64,000 nucleotides of DNA from Kumtagia sp963839725 (GCA_963839725.1 CAWIWT010000031.1:128047-192046), one strand, 5' to 3'. Numbered from the stretch's first letter, positions 51,648 through 61,394 are shown. Numbers and translations: made by a program. The notes: generated from the letters alone by a model not told the origin.

Positions 51648-52118
51648 ATGAAAATTGCATCGCTATTCGCAATCGGCTGCATCGGATTATGCGGAATCGC
51701 CTCCTTTGCCATGGCAGAGGAAGCGCACACAATGATCACTCCTACCGACATTAAATGGGGTCCGGCTTCTAAAGCGCTCCCTGCCGGAGCAGAGGCGGCA
51801 GTCTTGTTCGGCGATCCGGCCAAGGAAGGTCCGTTTGCCCTTCGGCTCAAATTGCCGGTTGGGTATGCGATTCCGCCGCACACGCATCCAAGGATTGAGG
51901 TTGTCACAGTAATATCAGGGACCATTAATCTTGGAATGGGCGAGAAGGCTGACGGGAGCGCCGCCAAAGCAATTCCTGCGGGCAGCTTCTTCGCGCTGCC
52001 GGCGGGCACGGCGCATTTCGCTTACTTCGACGAGGAGACGGTGCTCCAACTCACCACCAATGGCCCGTGGGGCATCAAGTATGTCAATCCGGCCGACGAC
52101 CCTCGAAAGACGCAATAG
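51648..52118 (+). CDS. Exported cupin protein
   Basis: 156 residues with a signal peptide (MKIASLFAIGCIGLCGIASF, cleavage AMA-EE). The cupin metal motif is in GYAIPPHTHPRIEVVTVISG and the second box in AIPAGSFFALPAGTAHFAYF. It resembles ChrR/quercetinase-like small periplasmic cupins; the substrate is unknown. GGGAGG lies 8 bases upstream of ATG 51648. Confidence 0.88.
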   Translation: MKIASLFAIGCIGLCGIASFAMAEEAHTMITPTDIKWGPASKALPAGAEAAVLFGDPAKEGPFALRLKLPVGYAIPPHTHPRIEVVTVISGTINLGMGEKADGSAAKAIPAGSFFALPAGTAHFAYFDEETVLQLTTNGPWGIKYVNPADDPRKTQ

Positions 52119-52209
52119 CTAAGACGGATTAATGGCGAACTGCCCCGCCGCGCTCGGCGGCGGGGTGCCATTGCCCAAGGCAAGTTGAGTGGGTACCCAA
52201 AGCGGGACT

Positions 52210-52384
52210 ACTCAGGGCGGCGGCTCGACAGCGGAAGGGCTCATCCGGTCTCTCGAACTGCAGCCATACAATGACATCCGCATCTGTGGCATCTTCGATG
52301 ACCGTGACGATAAGCGCTCTCCGCCGATCGTCGCAGGCTATCCGAAGCTGGGGAATATCGGCGAACTGATTCGTTCGGCGCCAG
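52210..52384 (+). pseudogene. Fragment of undecaprenyl-phosphate glucose phosphotransferase
   Basis: GGGSTAEGLIRSLELQPYND then IRICGIFDDRDDKRSPPIVA and GYPKLGNIGELIR match the N-terminal CoA-binding-like domain of ExoY/WcaJ-type sugar transferases. The rest of the gene is absent; the frame passes straight into a DJ-1/PfpI fragment. Confidence 0.7.
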
Positions 52385-52393
52385 GGCGGGCAC

Positions 52394-52796
52394 GCCAAGT
52401 GCACCGGCGCGTTGCTGCGGCCGGCTTGCTCAAGGGCCGTCGGGCTGCGACGCACTGGGCCTACGTCGATCTGTTGCGACTGGTCGGCGCCAATCACGAA
52501 AAGGGGCGAGTCGTGCGAGACGGTAATGTCTTCACCGCAGGCGGCGTCACTTCGGGAATCGATTTTGCATTCCGCATCGTCGCCGAACTTGCCGGACCGG
52601 AGTCCCACAAGCGATCCAGCTTGGGATCGAGTACGACCCATCACCCGACTTCGACGCCGGCCACCCGGACAAGGCATCCGAGACGGCCAAGGAGTTCATG
52701 GTTCAGCGCAACGAAGTGGCCCACACGGGGGTTCGGCAGGGACTCGAGAAATTGGCCGTCCTCGGCAAAGCAGCGCGACAGACGCGCAAGCGCTGA
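52394..52796 (+). pseudogene. DJ-1/PfpI family protein, C-terminal remnant
   Basis: In one frame CTGALL (the nucleophile-Cys elbow), then VAAAGLLKGRRAATHWAYVD and GRVVRDGNVFTAGGVTSGID, the DJ-1/PfpI signatures of isonitrile-hydratase-like proteins. A shift near GGACCGGAGTCCCAC joins QAIQLGIEYDPSPDFDAGHP to a TGA at 52794. At least two frameshifts and the missing N-terminal half mark it as dead. Confidence 0.75.
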
Positions 52797-52874
52797 AAAT
52801 ATTTTTGGCGGCGCGATGCATTACCTCGCGGCGCGACGTCCTACTCCACGTCATCATCGTGGAGGATCCCCGCA

Positions 52875-53618
52875 ATGGCCCAATTGTCGCGTACCCCCGT
52901 CACGCTTATCGGCGCCAGCCGCGGTCTCGGCCGCGTCCTGGCCGAAACCTTTCATCGTCTCGGCGCGAAGGTGCTGGTCGTCGCGCGGGGGCAGGCAGGC
53001 CTCGACGCGGTGGCGCGCGACCTGCCCGGCGTGGCGGTGCTGGCATGCGACGCTTCAGCGGACGATGCGCCGGACCGCGTGTTCGCCGTCCAGGCGCCGC
53101 GCATCCTGATCCTGTGTGGGGGCGCCGTGCCGCTCTGCCGGCCCTTCCACGAGCTTGACTGGGAGGAGTTCAGCGACAACTGGAACAATGATGTGCGCAT
53201 GAGTTTCGTATTCCTGCAGGCGGCGCTTAAGTGGCCCCTGCCGCCGGGGACTACCGTCGTCACGATCACCAGTGGCGCCATGCTTCAGGGCTCGCCGATT
53301 TCCGGCGGCTATGCCGGCGCAAAAAAGATGCAGGCTTTTCTGACCGGCTATGCACAGAAGGAGGCCGGCCGCGCCGGCCTCGACCTGCGGTTCCTGTCAC
53401 TGGCTCCCGCGCGCCTCATGCCGCAGACGGACATCGGCGCGGCGGGAGTCAGGGGCTACGCCGCCTACAACGACACCAGCGAAGCCGCCTTCCTCGAGGC
53501 TATGGGGCCGGGGCAGACGCCGCAACAAGTGGCCGACACGCTGCTCGATCTGATCGATGAGGCGCCGCCGGGAGGCAATTTTATCGTTTCCCCCGATGGC
53601 GTGGCGGCGCTACCCTAA
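52875..53618 (+). CDS. Short-chain dehydrogenase/reductase
   Basis: 247 residues: cofactor-binding GASRGLGRVLAETFHRLG, and the active-site Ser plus Tyr-x-x-x-Lys in TSGAMLQGSPISGGYAGAKK. C-terminal LSLAPARLMPQTDIG is usual for the lid. The substrate is unknown. It overlaps the sigma-factor start by TAATG (53616-53620), so the two are translationally coupled. ECF41-like sigma genes are often paired with such oxidoreductases, and the SDR may be the regulated partner. Confidence 0.93.
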   Translation: MAQLSRTPVTLIGASRGLGRVLAETFHRLGAKVLVVARGQAGLDAVARDLPGVAVLACDASADDAPDRVFAVQAPRILILCGGAVPLCRPFHELDWEEFSDNWNNDVRMSFVFLQAALKWPLPPGTTVVTITSGAMLQGSPISGGYAGAKKMQAFLTGYAQKEAGRAGLDLRFLSLAPARLMPQTDIGAAGVRGYAAYNDTSEAAFLEAMGPGQTPQQVADTLLDLIDEAPPGGNFIVSPDGVAALP

Positions 53619-54559
53619 TGCGAATGGAGACCTCGATCGCCGTTCCCGATGTTTCAGGCATACCCGACGCTTCAGGTGCCTTTTCCGCACTGGCCAGCGG
53701 CATGCGTAGCGAACTGAAGCGCCATTGCTATCGCATGATGGGCGGCGTGCAGGACGCGGAGGACTGCGTACAGGAGACCCTGCTGCGCGGCTGGCGCGAA
53801 TTCACCAGCTTGCGCGACGGGACGGCGGTACGGCCATGGCTTTACAGCATCGCCACCCGCGTCTGCCTCGACGCGCTGCGCACACGCCGACGGCGGCAAA
53901 TTCTGTTCGGCCTTAGCCTCCATGAGGTTGAGCCGACGACCGCACCGTGGGTCGAACCGTGGCCGGGCGGGGTTCCGCCGTCCGGCCCTGAACGCGGGCA
54001 GGATATCCGGCTGGCCTTCGTATCGATGCTGCACGGGCTGTCGCCGCGCGCCCGCGCCGTACTGCTGCTGCACGATGTCGTCGGTATGACTGCGGCTGAG
54101 GCGGCGGCCTCGCTTGGCATCAGCGTCGCGGCCGCGCGCAGTGCCCTGCAGAGGGCGCGGTCCGCTCTGCCGCCGCAGGATGTCGCCAAGACCGACCACT
54201 TCCTGGTCGACGCCTATGTCGACGCTTGGAACGCGGGCGACGTCGGTGCGCTGATCGGCCTGTTGCACAGGGATATCGTGCTGACCATGCCGCCATGGCG
54301 CCGTACATTTACCAGCCGCGACGAGGTGGAGCGGTTCATGACCAGCGTCTGGCCGCGCTATGACAGTTTCCGCGCCGTGGCTATCGTTGCCAACGGGCAG
54401 CCAGCGGCTGCCGTCTACACGCGGCGCGGCGACGCGTCCTATCTTCCGCATTCCCTGCATGTCCTCGCAGGGAGCGGACAGGTCAGCGAGGTCGTCCTCT
54501 ACGTCCCGCCACTGGGCGCGAGCCTGTTTGCGGCCTTCGGTCTCCCGCCGACAGCGTGA
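53618..54559 (+). CDS. ECF RNA polymerase sigma factor with SnoaL-like C-terminal extension
   Basis: 313 residues. Sigma-2 (RHCYRMMGGVQDAEDCVQET, LLRGWREF) and sigma-4 (LSPRARAVLLLHDVVGMTAA, LGISVAAARSALQRAR) are followed by a domain of about 115 residues (VDAYVDAWNAGDVGALIGLL) with a SnoaL-like fold. This layout is that of the SigJ/ECF41-type sigmas, which lack a membrane anti-sigma and are controlled by their own C-terminus. It is coupled to the SDR upstream. The inducer is unknown. Confidence 0.92.
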   Translation: MRMETSIAVPDVSGIPDASGAFSALASGMRSELKRHCYRMMGGVQDAEDCVQETLLRGWREFTSLRDGTAVRPWLYSIATRVCLDALRTRRRRQILFGLSLHEVEPTTAPWVEPWPGGVPPSGPERGQDIRLAFVSMLHGLSPRARAVLLLHDVVGMTAAEAAASLGISVAAARSALQRARSALPPQDVAKTDHFLVDAYVDAWNAGDVGALIGLLHRDIVLTMPPWRRTFTSRDEVERFMTSVWPRYDSFRAVAIVANGQPAAAVYTRRGDASYLPHSLHVLAGSGQVSEVVLYVPPLGASLFAAFGLPPTA

Positions 54560-54602
54560 TGCAGCAGTCACAATTTGACATGCAGGCCATACTTTCAACC
54601 GA

Positions 54603-54712
54603 TGTGTAAAGCACGTCGCATCGAAGCGGATTCAGTCGAATGCTTTAAGTGTTTTATTTGATGCATGTCGTTGTCCCAAAACCGCTGCGCACTTTTGGGC
54701 GACATGCATAGT
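54603..54712. repeat. Common rhizobial palindromic repeat
   Basis: GCATGTCGTTGTCCCAAAA and TTTTGGGCGACATGC flank a 9-base loop (54663-54708), with an AT-rich lead-in (GCTTTAAGTGTTTTATTTG). This unit is very frequent in Mesorhizobium; a degenerate copy is at 47279-47330. Confidence 0.85.
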
Positions 54713-54756
54713 CTAGCCTCTTACGCGCGACCAGGCGCCGATCTCAGCCCTGCCGA

Positions 54757-54966
54757 CTATGACGCTCTGGTTGGCTCCTGGACGATGCGTTCAACGAGCG
54801 TTTCCACACCGAGGTCGCTGGCGGTTGCCACACCATGGCGCACGATGTCGTCGGCAAGGACCATAGCCTGATCGCCATCCAGATGCACCTCGCCCAATGC
54901 ATTTGCTCCGCCGATGACCGCATGCAAGCGCCCGCCACCGGCCAGGTCGTCGATTGCCTCATGCCA
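54757..54966 (-). pseudogene. Unidentified protein fragment
   Basis: A 67-codon minus frame reads EAIDDLAGGGRLHAVIGGAN, then ALGEVHLDGDQAMVLADDIV and SDLGVETLVERIVQEPTRAS before TAG. Composition is protein-like, but there is a TGA just upstream and the 5' part is in another frame. No family recognised. The rest of 54713-55203 holds nothing supportable. Confidence 0.4.
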
Positions 54967-55203
54967 TCATCGTCGCGCATATCGAGATCGGTCGTCTCCA
55001 ATACGTGCGTTGGGCAGTTCATCACTGATCGATCAGCTAACGCAGGCCGCGCGCCAGCCCGGATCTTTCGGGATTTCTTCCGCGACTTCCTGTGCCGAAA
55101 CCCCCACAACTATGGTCGCGTTGCAGCTTTCTGACCAAATATTGCAGCTTTCGGATTTTTGGCTTGCGTTTTAGCCATTGAAAAAGCTAAGGCAATTTCG
55201 GTC

Positions 55204-55280
<77 letters not shown>

Positions 55281-55481
55281 ATAATTTCAAATAGTTATTG
55301 TGACGTTACGCGCTATATTAACCGGCCGGGGTAACGTAAATGGTAACAGAATCGTACATCGAGATATTTAATTGGAAACGCTGACGCATTGTGGTACCCT
55401 TCTGGCAGTTAATTTTCAACCGGCTGGATTCTTCATCGCGGTGACGGTTATTGCAGAATGGGACTGATTATTCGCAAGCGG

Positions 55482-55530
55482 GTGCCCTCTCACGGCGCAA
55501 ACAGGGGTTCGATTCCCCTTGGGCGTACCA
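55482..55530 (+). tRNA. 3' half of a tRNA-Glu (CTC), incomplete
   Basis: Anticodon stem GTGCC/GGCGC with loop CTCTCAC (anticodon CTC), variable region, T-arm AGGGGTTCGATTCCCCT, acceptor 3' strand TGGGCGT, A, CCA. The expected 5' acceptor (ACGCCCA or close) and D-arm are absent upstream, where unrelated AT-rich DNA lies. This is the pattern left when an element integrates into a tRNA 3' end, or it is a decayed duplicate. Confidence 0.7.
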
Positions 55531-55948
55531 ATTATTTCAATAACTTAACCGGTATCAAGAATGCATGGTCCCGATAAGAGACCCGAAAAGCAAACCAGCG
55601 GGAGCACGACTACCCCCGGATGCCTGCTTTGCATCTCAGCCGGTCGGCGCTAGGTGAGCTGGATCCGCATCGGGTGCTCGACAGGGCGGACGCCGGCCGG
55701 CTCGGCGCGTCTGGTCCGCACCCCTGATCGCGCGCCCAGACCCGCCAGGTGAGTCGCCAGTGCCATCTCGCAATCGGCCGCTCGTTTCGAAGAGTCGACG
55801 ATCGGGAAGAAAACATGACAAGGGCTGTTTTCCAGCTACCCAACAGCTTTCAACCAAATCCAGGTTGGGGTACCAAGCGGCCGGTTATGGCAGGCAGCGT
55901 GTCGACGATCCGCCGCCTGCCAGTTATATGACTCGCCATGTGCGCAAA
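55531..55948. other. Spacer with no supported gene
   Basis: 418 bases. A minus-strand string FFPIVDSSKRAADCEMALAT then HLAGLGARSGVRTRR looks faintly coding but has no start, ribosome site or family. Nothing else found. Confidence 0.4.
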
Positions 55949-56443
55949 CTAAGACGCGGTGGCGCTCTTCAACGCGTCCCGCAGCGCCTGCTCCTTTGTT
56001 TCATCAAACGATGTCTTGAGGACTACCCCACCATACCCCTTGATTGCAGCGACCACCTTGTCGGTCGTAATTTCCTTCACAAGCACGAACAGGGCCGCAC
56101 TGCCGGGTTCAATGGTTTCGGCGAGCTTTTTCATGAACGGGTCGTTGATGCCAACGTCGGTGAGCGCACCGCCGAGCGCGCCCGACGCGGCGCCCGCGGC
56201 AACGCCGATCAGCGGGTTCAGGAACAGCACTCCGATCAGCAAGCCCCACATGCTGCCCGACGCTGCGCCGGCAGCAGTCATATTCATCATCTGATTCAAT
56301 TTCACGCTGCCCGACTCGGTCTTTGTCGCGATAACCGCGTCGCCAATCTTGATGAGATGTTCAACTTGCAGTTCGAACAGGCGCTTGCGCACCTCTTCCG
56401 CCTTTTCTTCATTTGGGTAGACGATTACAACGAGGTTAGACAT
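55949..56443 (-). CDS. DUF1269 family membrane protein
   Basis: 164 residues: MSNLVVIVYPNEEKAEEVRK, a glycine/alanine-rich hydrophobic hairpin (GSMWGLLIGVLFLNPLIGVA, AGAASGALGGALTDVGIND) and a C-terminal alpha/beta part (GSAALFVLVKEITTDKVVAA), the DUF1269 pattern. The function is unknown. The start is ATG 56443 with AAGGA 7 bases upstream. Confidence 0.92.
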   Translation of the reverse strand: MSNLVVIVYPNEEKAEEVRKRLFELQVEHLIKIGDAVIATKTESGSVKLNQMMNMTAAGAASGSMWGLLIGVLFLNPLIGVAAGAASGALGGALTDVGINDPFMKKLAETIEPGSAALFVLVKEITTDKVVAAIKGYGGVVLKTSFDETKEQALRDALKSATAS

Positions 56444-56689
56444 AGCAAGTCCTTTCACGGGCCCCCCCCAATCGGCACGAAGATGCCTGAATGCGCGGCC
56501 GAACGGAATTCCGATTCGCCACCAACTAAGTCAGCTTTCTTGGCAGAGCTGTACCTTAGCCAACCATCCCATCACAGCATCTCGCCGCATAGATAACGGC
56601 AGCAGTTGACAGCTGCCGGGCTCGGGCCCCACTCAACCTTCCATCCTCTGCGTCCATTCTAGGTAGCTTCTTCCTTGGGTTCGGCGTCA

Positions 56690-57349
56690 CTATGGGAGAA
56701 CGTTGACGGCACGGGCCGCGACGATCACGAGCGTCAGGAGCGAGATCGTGCTCTCGAGCATCATCAGCATCTTGGCCCGTCGCGTCAGTGGCATAGCATC
56801 GGTGGGGCTGAACGCTGTGGCAGTATTGAATCCAAGAGACAGATAGTCGAGGAACAATGGTCGCCAGTCGGGTAGCGCGTGTTCGGGAGCGGTCGCTTGT
56901 GGAAAGAGCCAATCCGGCTTCGCGCTCATCCCGCTCGCCCGCGCAAGTGGCCCTCCCCGATCAATTTGCCAATACAGCAGGGAGAAGGTCAGGACGTTGG
57001 TGACCCAGATCGCCAGCGACGAGGAGAGAAGCGATATCTGACGCGTTTCCGGCGGGTGAAGCGTGATGATGCCTATCATATCCGCCAGCTCCGCGGCCGT
57101 GTTGACGAAATAGGCTACGGCAAGGAGTATGATCACCGACCGTTCGACGCGTAACCAAAGCGTATTCGCCGTCGTGAGCGAGACAACAATCATTGGCAAA
57201 AGGACGGTGAATCCGACCAGGCGGAAAACCCACGTCGGCATGACCGTAACATGGTGAGGTAGCACCGCGAGCAGTCCGAGCACGGCAAGAATCGCAAGCA
57301 CAGGGGGCCAGCGCGACTCGTCGCGGATTGCTTGGGCCGTCTCGTTCAT
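56690..57349 (-). CDS. Multi-pass membrane protein of unknown function
   Basis: 219 residues with about five hydrophobic helices (VLAILAVLGLLAVLPHHVTV, WVFRLVGFTVLLPMIVVSL, SVIILLAVAYFVNT, SLAIWVTNVLTFSLLYWQID, LMMLESTISLLTLVIVAARA). The loop LDYLSLGFNTATAFSPTDAM resembles the re-entrant segment of two-helix ion-channel and DUF1345-like proteins; whether it conducts ions is unknown. It is intact and full length, unlike many neighbours. Confidence 0.78.
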   Translation of the reverse strand: MNETAQAIRDESRWPPVLAILAVLGLLAVLPHHVTVMPTWVFRLVGFTVLLPMIVVSLTTANTLWLRVERSVIILLAVAYFVNTAAELADMIGIITLHPPETRQISLLSSSLAIWVTNVLTFSLLYWQIDRGGPLARASGMSAKPDWLFPQATAPEHALPDWRPLFLDYLSLGFNTATAFSPTDAMPLTRRAKMLMMLESTISLLTLVIVAARAVNVLP

Positions 57350-57642
57350 TGTTAGGGATGCCCCGATCAGTCGTTGGCATCGATATAGTCGATCTCACGA
57401 CCAACCCGCGGTCGGATACTGCAGCCTAACCTTGCCTCCAAAATGCCGCAAGGCAATGCGTCAGACCTGGGCGCTGTTAGGTCAGCCCGCGGCTCGTTGC
57501 CCTTGGAGGTAATTGCCGGAGACGATCCGGCAGATGCGTAGTGCGGCCCAGGCTGAGCGGGAAGCTCGGTATTGCCGGAACTCTCAGGCGGAGGCACGTT
57601 CAACGTCGGCCGGTCCAGCATCATAACAAAGGCAGGTGCGGA

Positions 57643-58080
57643 ATGCCCTCTGATTTCTCCATCACCCTCGAACAACTGTCGACCATGATCTCTCACGCCG
57701 TGGCGCCGGCCTTTCTCCTTGGCGCTATCGCGGCTCTGGTGTCGATCCTGACCACGCGGATGACAGAGATAACTGACCGAATCCGGACCCTCAATCAAAT
57801 TGCCGATGACGATACCGCACGCAAGTGGCTGAAGGACGACATCGCCCGCCTGAAACGCCGCAAGATACTACTGAACCAGGCGCTGCATCTGGCGGTGGCC
57901 GGCGGAATTTGCATTGCCATCCTGTTGCTGGCTGGGTTCCTGGCTGCCTTCCTGGGATACCGGCATGAGCCAGGCGCAGGTGCTCTATTTATTGTGGCTT
58001 TAGGTTTGCTGGCGGGCTCCCTGGTCCGCTTCCTGCAGGACATACGGATCTCTCTGAGCGAACACGACGATCATCAGTGA
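57643..58080 (+). CDS. DUF2721 family membrane protein
   Basis: 145 residues: ISHAVAPAFLLGAIAALVSI, a coiled middle (LTTRMTEITDRIRTLNQIAD, KDDIARLKRRKILLNQAL) and two further helices (AVAGGICIAILLLAGFLAAF, GALFIVALGLLAGSLVRFLQ). This matches DUF2721. The function is unknown. The start ATG 57643 is preceded by AGGTGCGGA. 57350-57642 upstream shows no gene. Confidence 0.9.
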   Translation: MPSDFSITLEQLSTMISHAVAPAFLLGAIAALVSILTTRMTEITDRIRTLNQIADDDTARKWLKDDIARLKRRKILLNQALHLAVAGGICIAILLLAGFLAAFLGYRHEPGAGALFIVALGLLAGSLVRFLQDIRISLSEHDDHQ

Positions 58081-58316
58081 TGGTTAATGATCTCTAGGCA
58101 CACCGCCATTTCGGCCGCCGAGAGGCTAGTCCAGCCGACGCTGATTCCCCAAACGACAATAGGCAGAGCGCCAATTTTCGGCCCACTATTGGATAATGGC
58201 GGGTTGTCTTCACCCATCGGGTACATAGTTCGGAAGGAGCTGAGGAGCGGCGACCCCACACGGTCGCAATCGCTGCCGGTTCGGTCCACCCCAATACGTC
58301 CGGTAGCTGAGGTTCC

Positions 58317-59801
58317 ATGCGGATGCGCATGCCCCGCTGCGGTCATTCTCTTTGGGGCATGGCCTATCGGCTCGGTTCAGTCCAGCCGGCCTTGCGCAGG
58401 CCGTCCATGAGCGCGTCGACGATGCTGTCGAGCAGGTGGAAGCGGCGGAAGACGGGCCCGGTGGAACAGTCCCTGATCGAGCCTCTCGCCGCGCGTTACC
58501 CCTCCGCCGACCCCGACGCCGTGACGCCCGTCTGGAACGACAGCTACGCCGCCGCCATGCGGCAGGTCTATCGCGACCACCCGGACGATCACGACGTCGC
58601 CGCCCTGTTCGCCGAGGCGATCATGAATTGACCACCATGGCAGCTGTGGGATACCAGGACCGGCAAGCCGGCCGAAGGAGCCGACACCGCAGAGGCGATC
58701 TCGGTGCTCGAGCGAAGCCTTGCACAGCCCGAGGGCATGCAGCATCCGGGTTTGCTGCACATGTATGTCCATCTCATGGAAATGTCGCCGCATCCTGAGC
58801 GTGCTCTTCGCGCCGCGGACCAGCTGCGAACGGCCGTGCCCGATGCTGGCCACCTTGTGCACATGCCAACTCACATCGACGTTCTTTGTGGCCTCTACAA
58901 AAAGGTCTGCGACTGGAACGGCGTGGCGGTCGCGGCCGACAGGAAGTACCTCGACCGGCGGGGAGCGAAGAACTTCTATTCGCTCTATCGCTGCCACAAC
59001 TATCATTTCCGGCTTGACGGCGTGATGTTCCTCGGCCAATATGAGACTGCGATCAGAGCGGCGGAGGAGATGATCGCAAACCTTCCTGAGGAGCTGTTGA
59101 GGGTCGAAAGTCCGCCGATGGCCGATTGGCTGGAAGGCTTCGTGCCGATGAAGCAGCACGTGCTGATCCGCTTCGGCAAATGGGCGGACATTTTGCGGCA
59201 GCCTCTGCCGGATGACGCGACGCTGTATTCCACGACGACGGCGATGATCCACTACGCCAAGGCGGTGGCTCACGCCGTTCTCGGCAGCATCGGCGAGGCC
59301 GAGAGGGAGGCCGAACTCTTTGGCGCCGCCGTTTCGGCTGTTCAACCGTCCCGCTATGTGTTCAACAACAGCTGCCTGGACATCCTGGCGATCGCCGCGG
59401 AGATGATGAAGGGCGAGATAGCGTACCGCAGGGGTGAGTTCGACGCGGCTTTCGCTCACCTGCGCAAATCACTCGAGCTTGACGATAACCTTCCTTATGA
59501 CGAGCCGTGGGGGTGGATGCAGCCGACGCGTCACGCGCTTGGCGCGCTGCTGCTTGAACAGGGCCGGGTCGAGGAGGCGGAAGCTGTCTATCGCGCCGAT
59601 CTCGGCCTCGACGGGACGCTGAGCCGCTGCTGCCAGCATCCCGACAATGTCTGGAGCCTACACGGATTTAGCGAGTGCCTGGTGCAACTCGGCAAACAGG
59701 GCGAAGCGAACATCATTAAGGGCCGGCTCGGTGTCGCCGCGGCTTGGGCCGACGTGCCGATCAAGTCCTCCTGCTTCTGCCGACTTCGGCACGCCGCCTG
59801 A
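58317..59801 (+). pseudogene. TPR-repeat protein with in-frame stop and frameshifts
   Basis: From about 58440 the frame reads QSLIEPLAARYPSADPDAVT and DHDVAALFAEAIMN, then TGA at 58629-58631, then PWQLWDTRTGKPAEGADTAE and the long TPR part (LERSLAQPEGMQHPGLLHMY, GRVEEAEAVYRADLGLDGTL) ending DVPIKSSCFCRL. Upstream, GLAQAVHERVDDAVEQVEAA lies in another frame. The family (soluble TPR proteins of about 550 residues, alphaproteobacterial) is known to me only as uncharacterised. The C-terminal 389 codons remain open from 58632 and could still be translated. Confidence 0.78.
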
Positions 59802-59849
59802 TGGTTACCGTACACTTTTGTGCTTGGCTACAGGCCGACGCGCGCAGAG

Positions 59850-59993
59850 CAATGTCAAAGCCCTCGACGAGGCGGTTACCGACCAGATTGAGGTAGCGGA
59901 AACTGCGCGCCCAAGCCGATCGGTTGCGGCACGATTTGGCGTTTCGGCGTCGTCGGTTGTGAAGTGATCGCAGCGCTACCGGGCTGGAGACCC
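59850..59993 (+). mobile_element. IS630-type transposase N-terminal remnant
   Basis: SRSVAARFGVSASSVVK, then TGA, then SQRYRAG, matching the helix-turn-helix start (S-R-R-A-V-A-A-R-F-G-V-S-x-S-S-V-V-K-W-S-Q-R-x-R-A) of IS630 transposases with TGG changed to TGA. Only the first 45 or so codons are present and no inverted ends are seen. Confidence 0.75.
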
Positions 59994-60044
59994 CGACGCG
60001 TTAGCTCGGCGGATTTCCGCATGTCGTCCGGCCCGAACGGGCCG

Positions 60045-60155
60045 CCAGCCCATCGCACGGCGATAGTTGAGCGCCCAGGCGGCGTGCGAAAGGAGCAGGG
60101 CGTTGTCGGGTTCGAGCGCGAGGCCCTCGGTGAGCAGCGCGTAGGCCACGCGACT
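60045..60155 (-). pseudogene. Fragment of a TPR/adenylate-cyclase-like protein
   Basis: ALLTEGLALEPDNALLLSHA then AWALNYRRAMGW on the minus strand resembles the TPR region of rhizobial adenylate-cyclase-type proteins. No ends are present. Confidence 0.45.
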
Positions 60156-60190
60156 TAAGGCCGCCGAATGGCGAACCTGAGTTCAGAGGA

Positions 60191-60871
60191 TTATGCGTTG
60201 CCCGTTACCATAAGAATGAACCGGAGCAGAAAGCCGGTCGATGTCCCCAGTATCGACGAAATAACACCAAGATTTAGACCGAACTGCGAACCCGCCAACG
60301 GCAAAATAATCAGAATTCCGATCAAAATCAGTATTCCGTACGGCTCCGGGCGCGACAGCGGGTAGGCCAGTACGTTTGGCAGTAACCCGACCGCGACCCG
60401 TCCGCCATCGAGCGGAGGGATGGGGAGCATGTTGAAGATTGCCAGCACGATATTGATGAGGAGTGCATTCTTCAGGTTGTCGGCGATCCATTGTGTGGTG
60501 CCGGCCGGCGCAAGGTCCAGGGCATGAAATGCCAGTGCCGCCAGCAGGGCCAGCACAATGTTGGTGGCAGGTCCAGCCAAGGCCACCCAGACCATGCCGA
60601 TCCGCGGGCTGCGCAGCGCCGAGAAGTTCACGGGCACCGGCTTGGCATAGCCGAACAGAAAAGGCGAATGGGACAGCAGCAGCATCGCCGGCAGGATCAC
60701 CGTGCCGAAGGGATCGATGTGCTTTGCGGGATTGAAGCTGACGCGGCCGAGGTTCCAAGCCGTATTGTCGCCGAGGCGATGGGCGACAAAGGCGTGGGCC
60801 GCCTCAAGAAAGGAAATGGCGAAGACAAGGGGTAGCACCCAGACCGAAACGTCGTAAATCGAGAAGTTCAA
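60191..60871 (-). CDS. Site-2 protease (M50) family protein lacking the first zinc histidine
   Basis: 226 residues from TTG 60871 (MNFSIYDVSVWVLPLVFAIS). Six hydrophobic segments, VSFNPAKHIDPFGTVILPA, and the second motif NMLPIPPLDGGRVAVG are as in S2P metalloproteases. The H-E-x-x-H site reads F-L-E-A-A-H: His22 is replaced by Leu (CTT where CAT is expected), while Glu23 and His26 stay. It would be inactive unless this is a sequence error. No in-frame ATG lies nearby; a longer frame to 60985 exists. Confidence 0.85.
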   Translation of the reverse strand: MNFSIYDVSVWVLPLVFAISFLEAAHAFVAHRLGDNTAWNLGRVSFNPAKHIDPFGTVILPAMLLLSHSPFLFGYAKPVPVNFSALRSPRIGMVWVALAGPATNIVLALLAALAFHALDLAPAGTTQWIADNLKNALLINIVLAIFNMLPIPPLDGGRVAVGLLPNVLAYPLSRPEPYGILILIGILIILPLAGSQFGLNLGVISSILGTSTGFLLRFILMVTGNA

Positions 60872-61060
60872 CCGGATGCCCCGCTGGCTTGCCCTGATGC
60901 GGGCCACGCTAGCACAAATTGACGCCGATGCTGCTGCTCGACGGCCAGCATCGCCTGCGGGCAATTCTCCTATCAGGCACGGCAATCACGACCTTCGTCG
61001 TGACCAACTTGCCGGCGCATCCGCATCTGTTCGCCTATCATCGCAACAGGCTTTAGAATT

Positions 61061-61123
<63 letters not shown>

Positions 61124-61394
61124 GACGGCTACATGAAAACACAGCGGTAATACGATTCTTAACTTCAGGCAGAATTCCTTCCTCCTTCAGCCGATCGAAA
61201 AGTCCATCCGGGCCATCCTCGACCACATCTTGAAGCACTGCCACCATCATCTCAGTCGGGCTGCTCATACGAAGCATCATGCGCAATGGGTGCAAGATGT
61301 ACGGCGCACCAGCATCTTATCCATCCTCCCTGCATGCCCGAACAGCGCGATCTCAATGGCCTTCTCAAGTGAAGGCCCTTCTCAGTGGTGTCAT
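61124..61394 (-). pseudogene. HD-domain phosphohydrolase (RelA/SpoT-like HD family) remnant
   Basis: From ATG 61394: TPLRRAFT, then with single-base shifts EKAIEIALFGHAGRMDK and AGAPYILHPLRMMLRMSSPT, then MMVAVLQDVVEDGPDGLFDR and EGILPEVKNRITAV. This matches small HD hydrolases (GHxGQxDKAGxPYIxHPLRVM…AVLHDVVED). The central H-D is Q-D here. The coding match ends at the poly-T run, which truncates the C-terminus. Confidence 0.75.

Noticed and set aside
58629..58631. In-frame TGA in the TPR gene considered as selenocysteine
   Set aside because: No SECIS-like hairpin was recognised, the residue is not at a redox site, and other lesions surround it.
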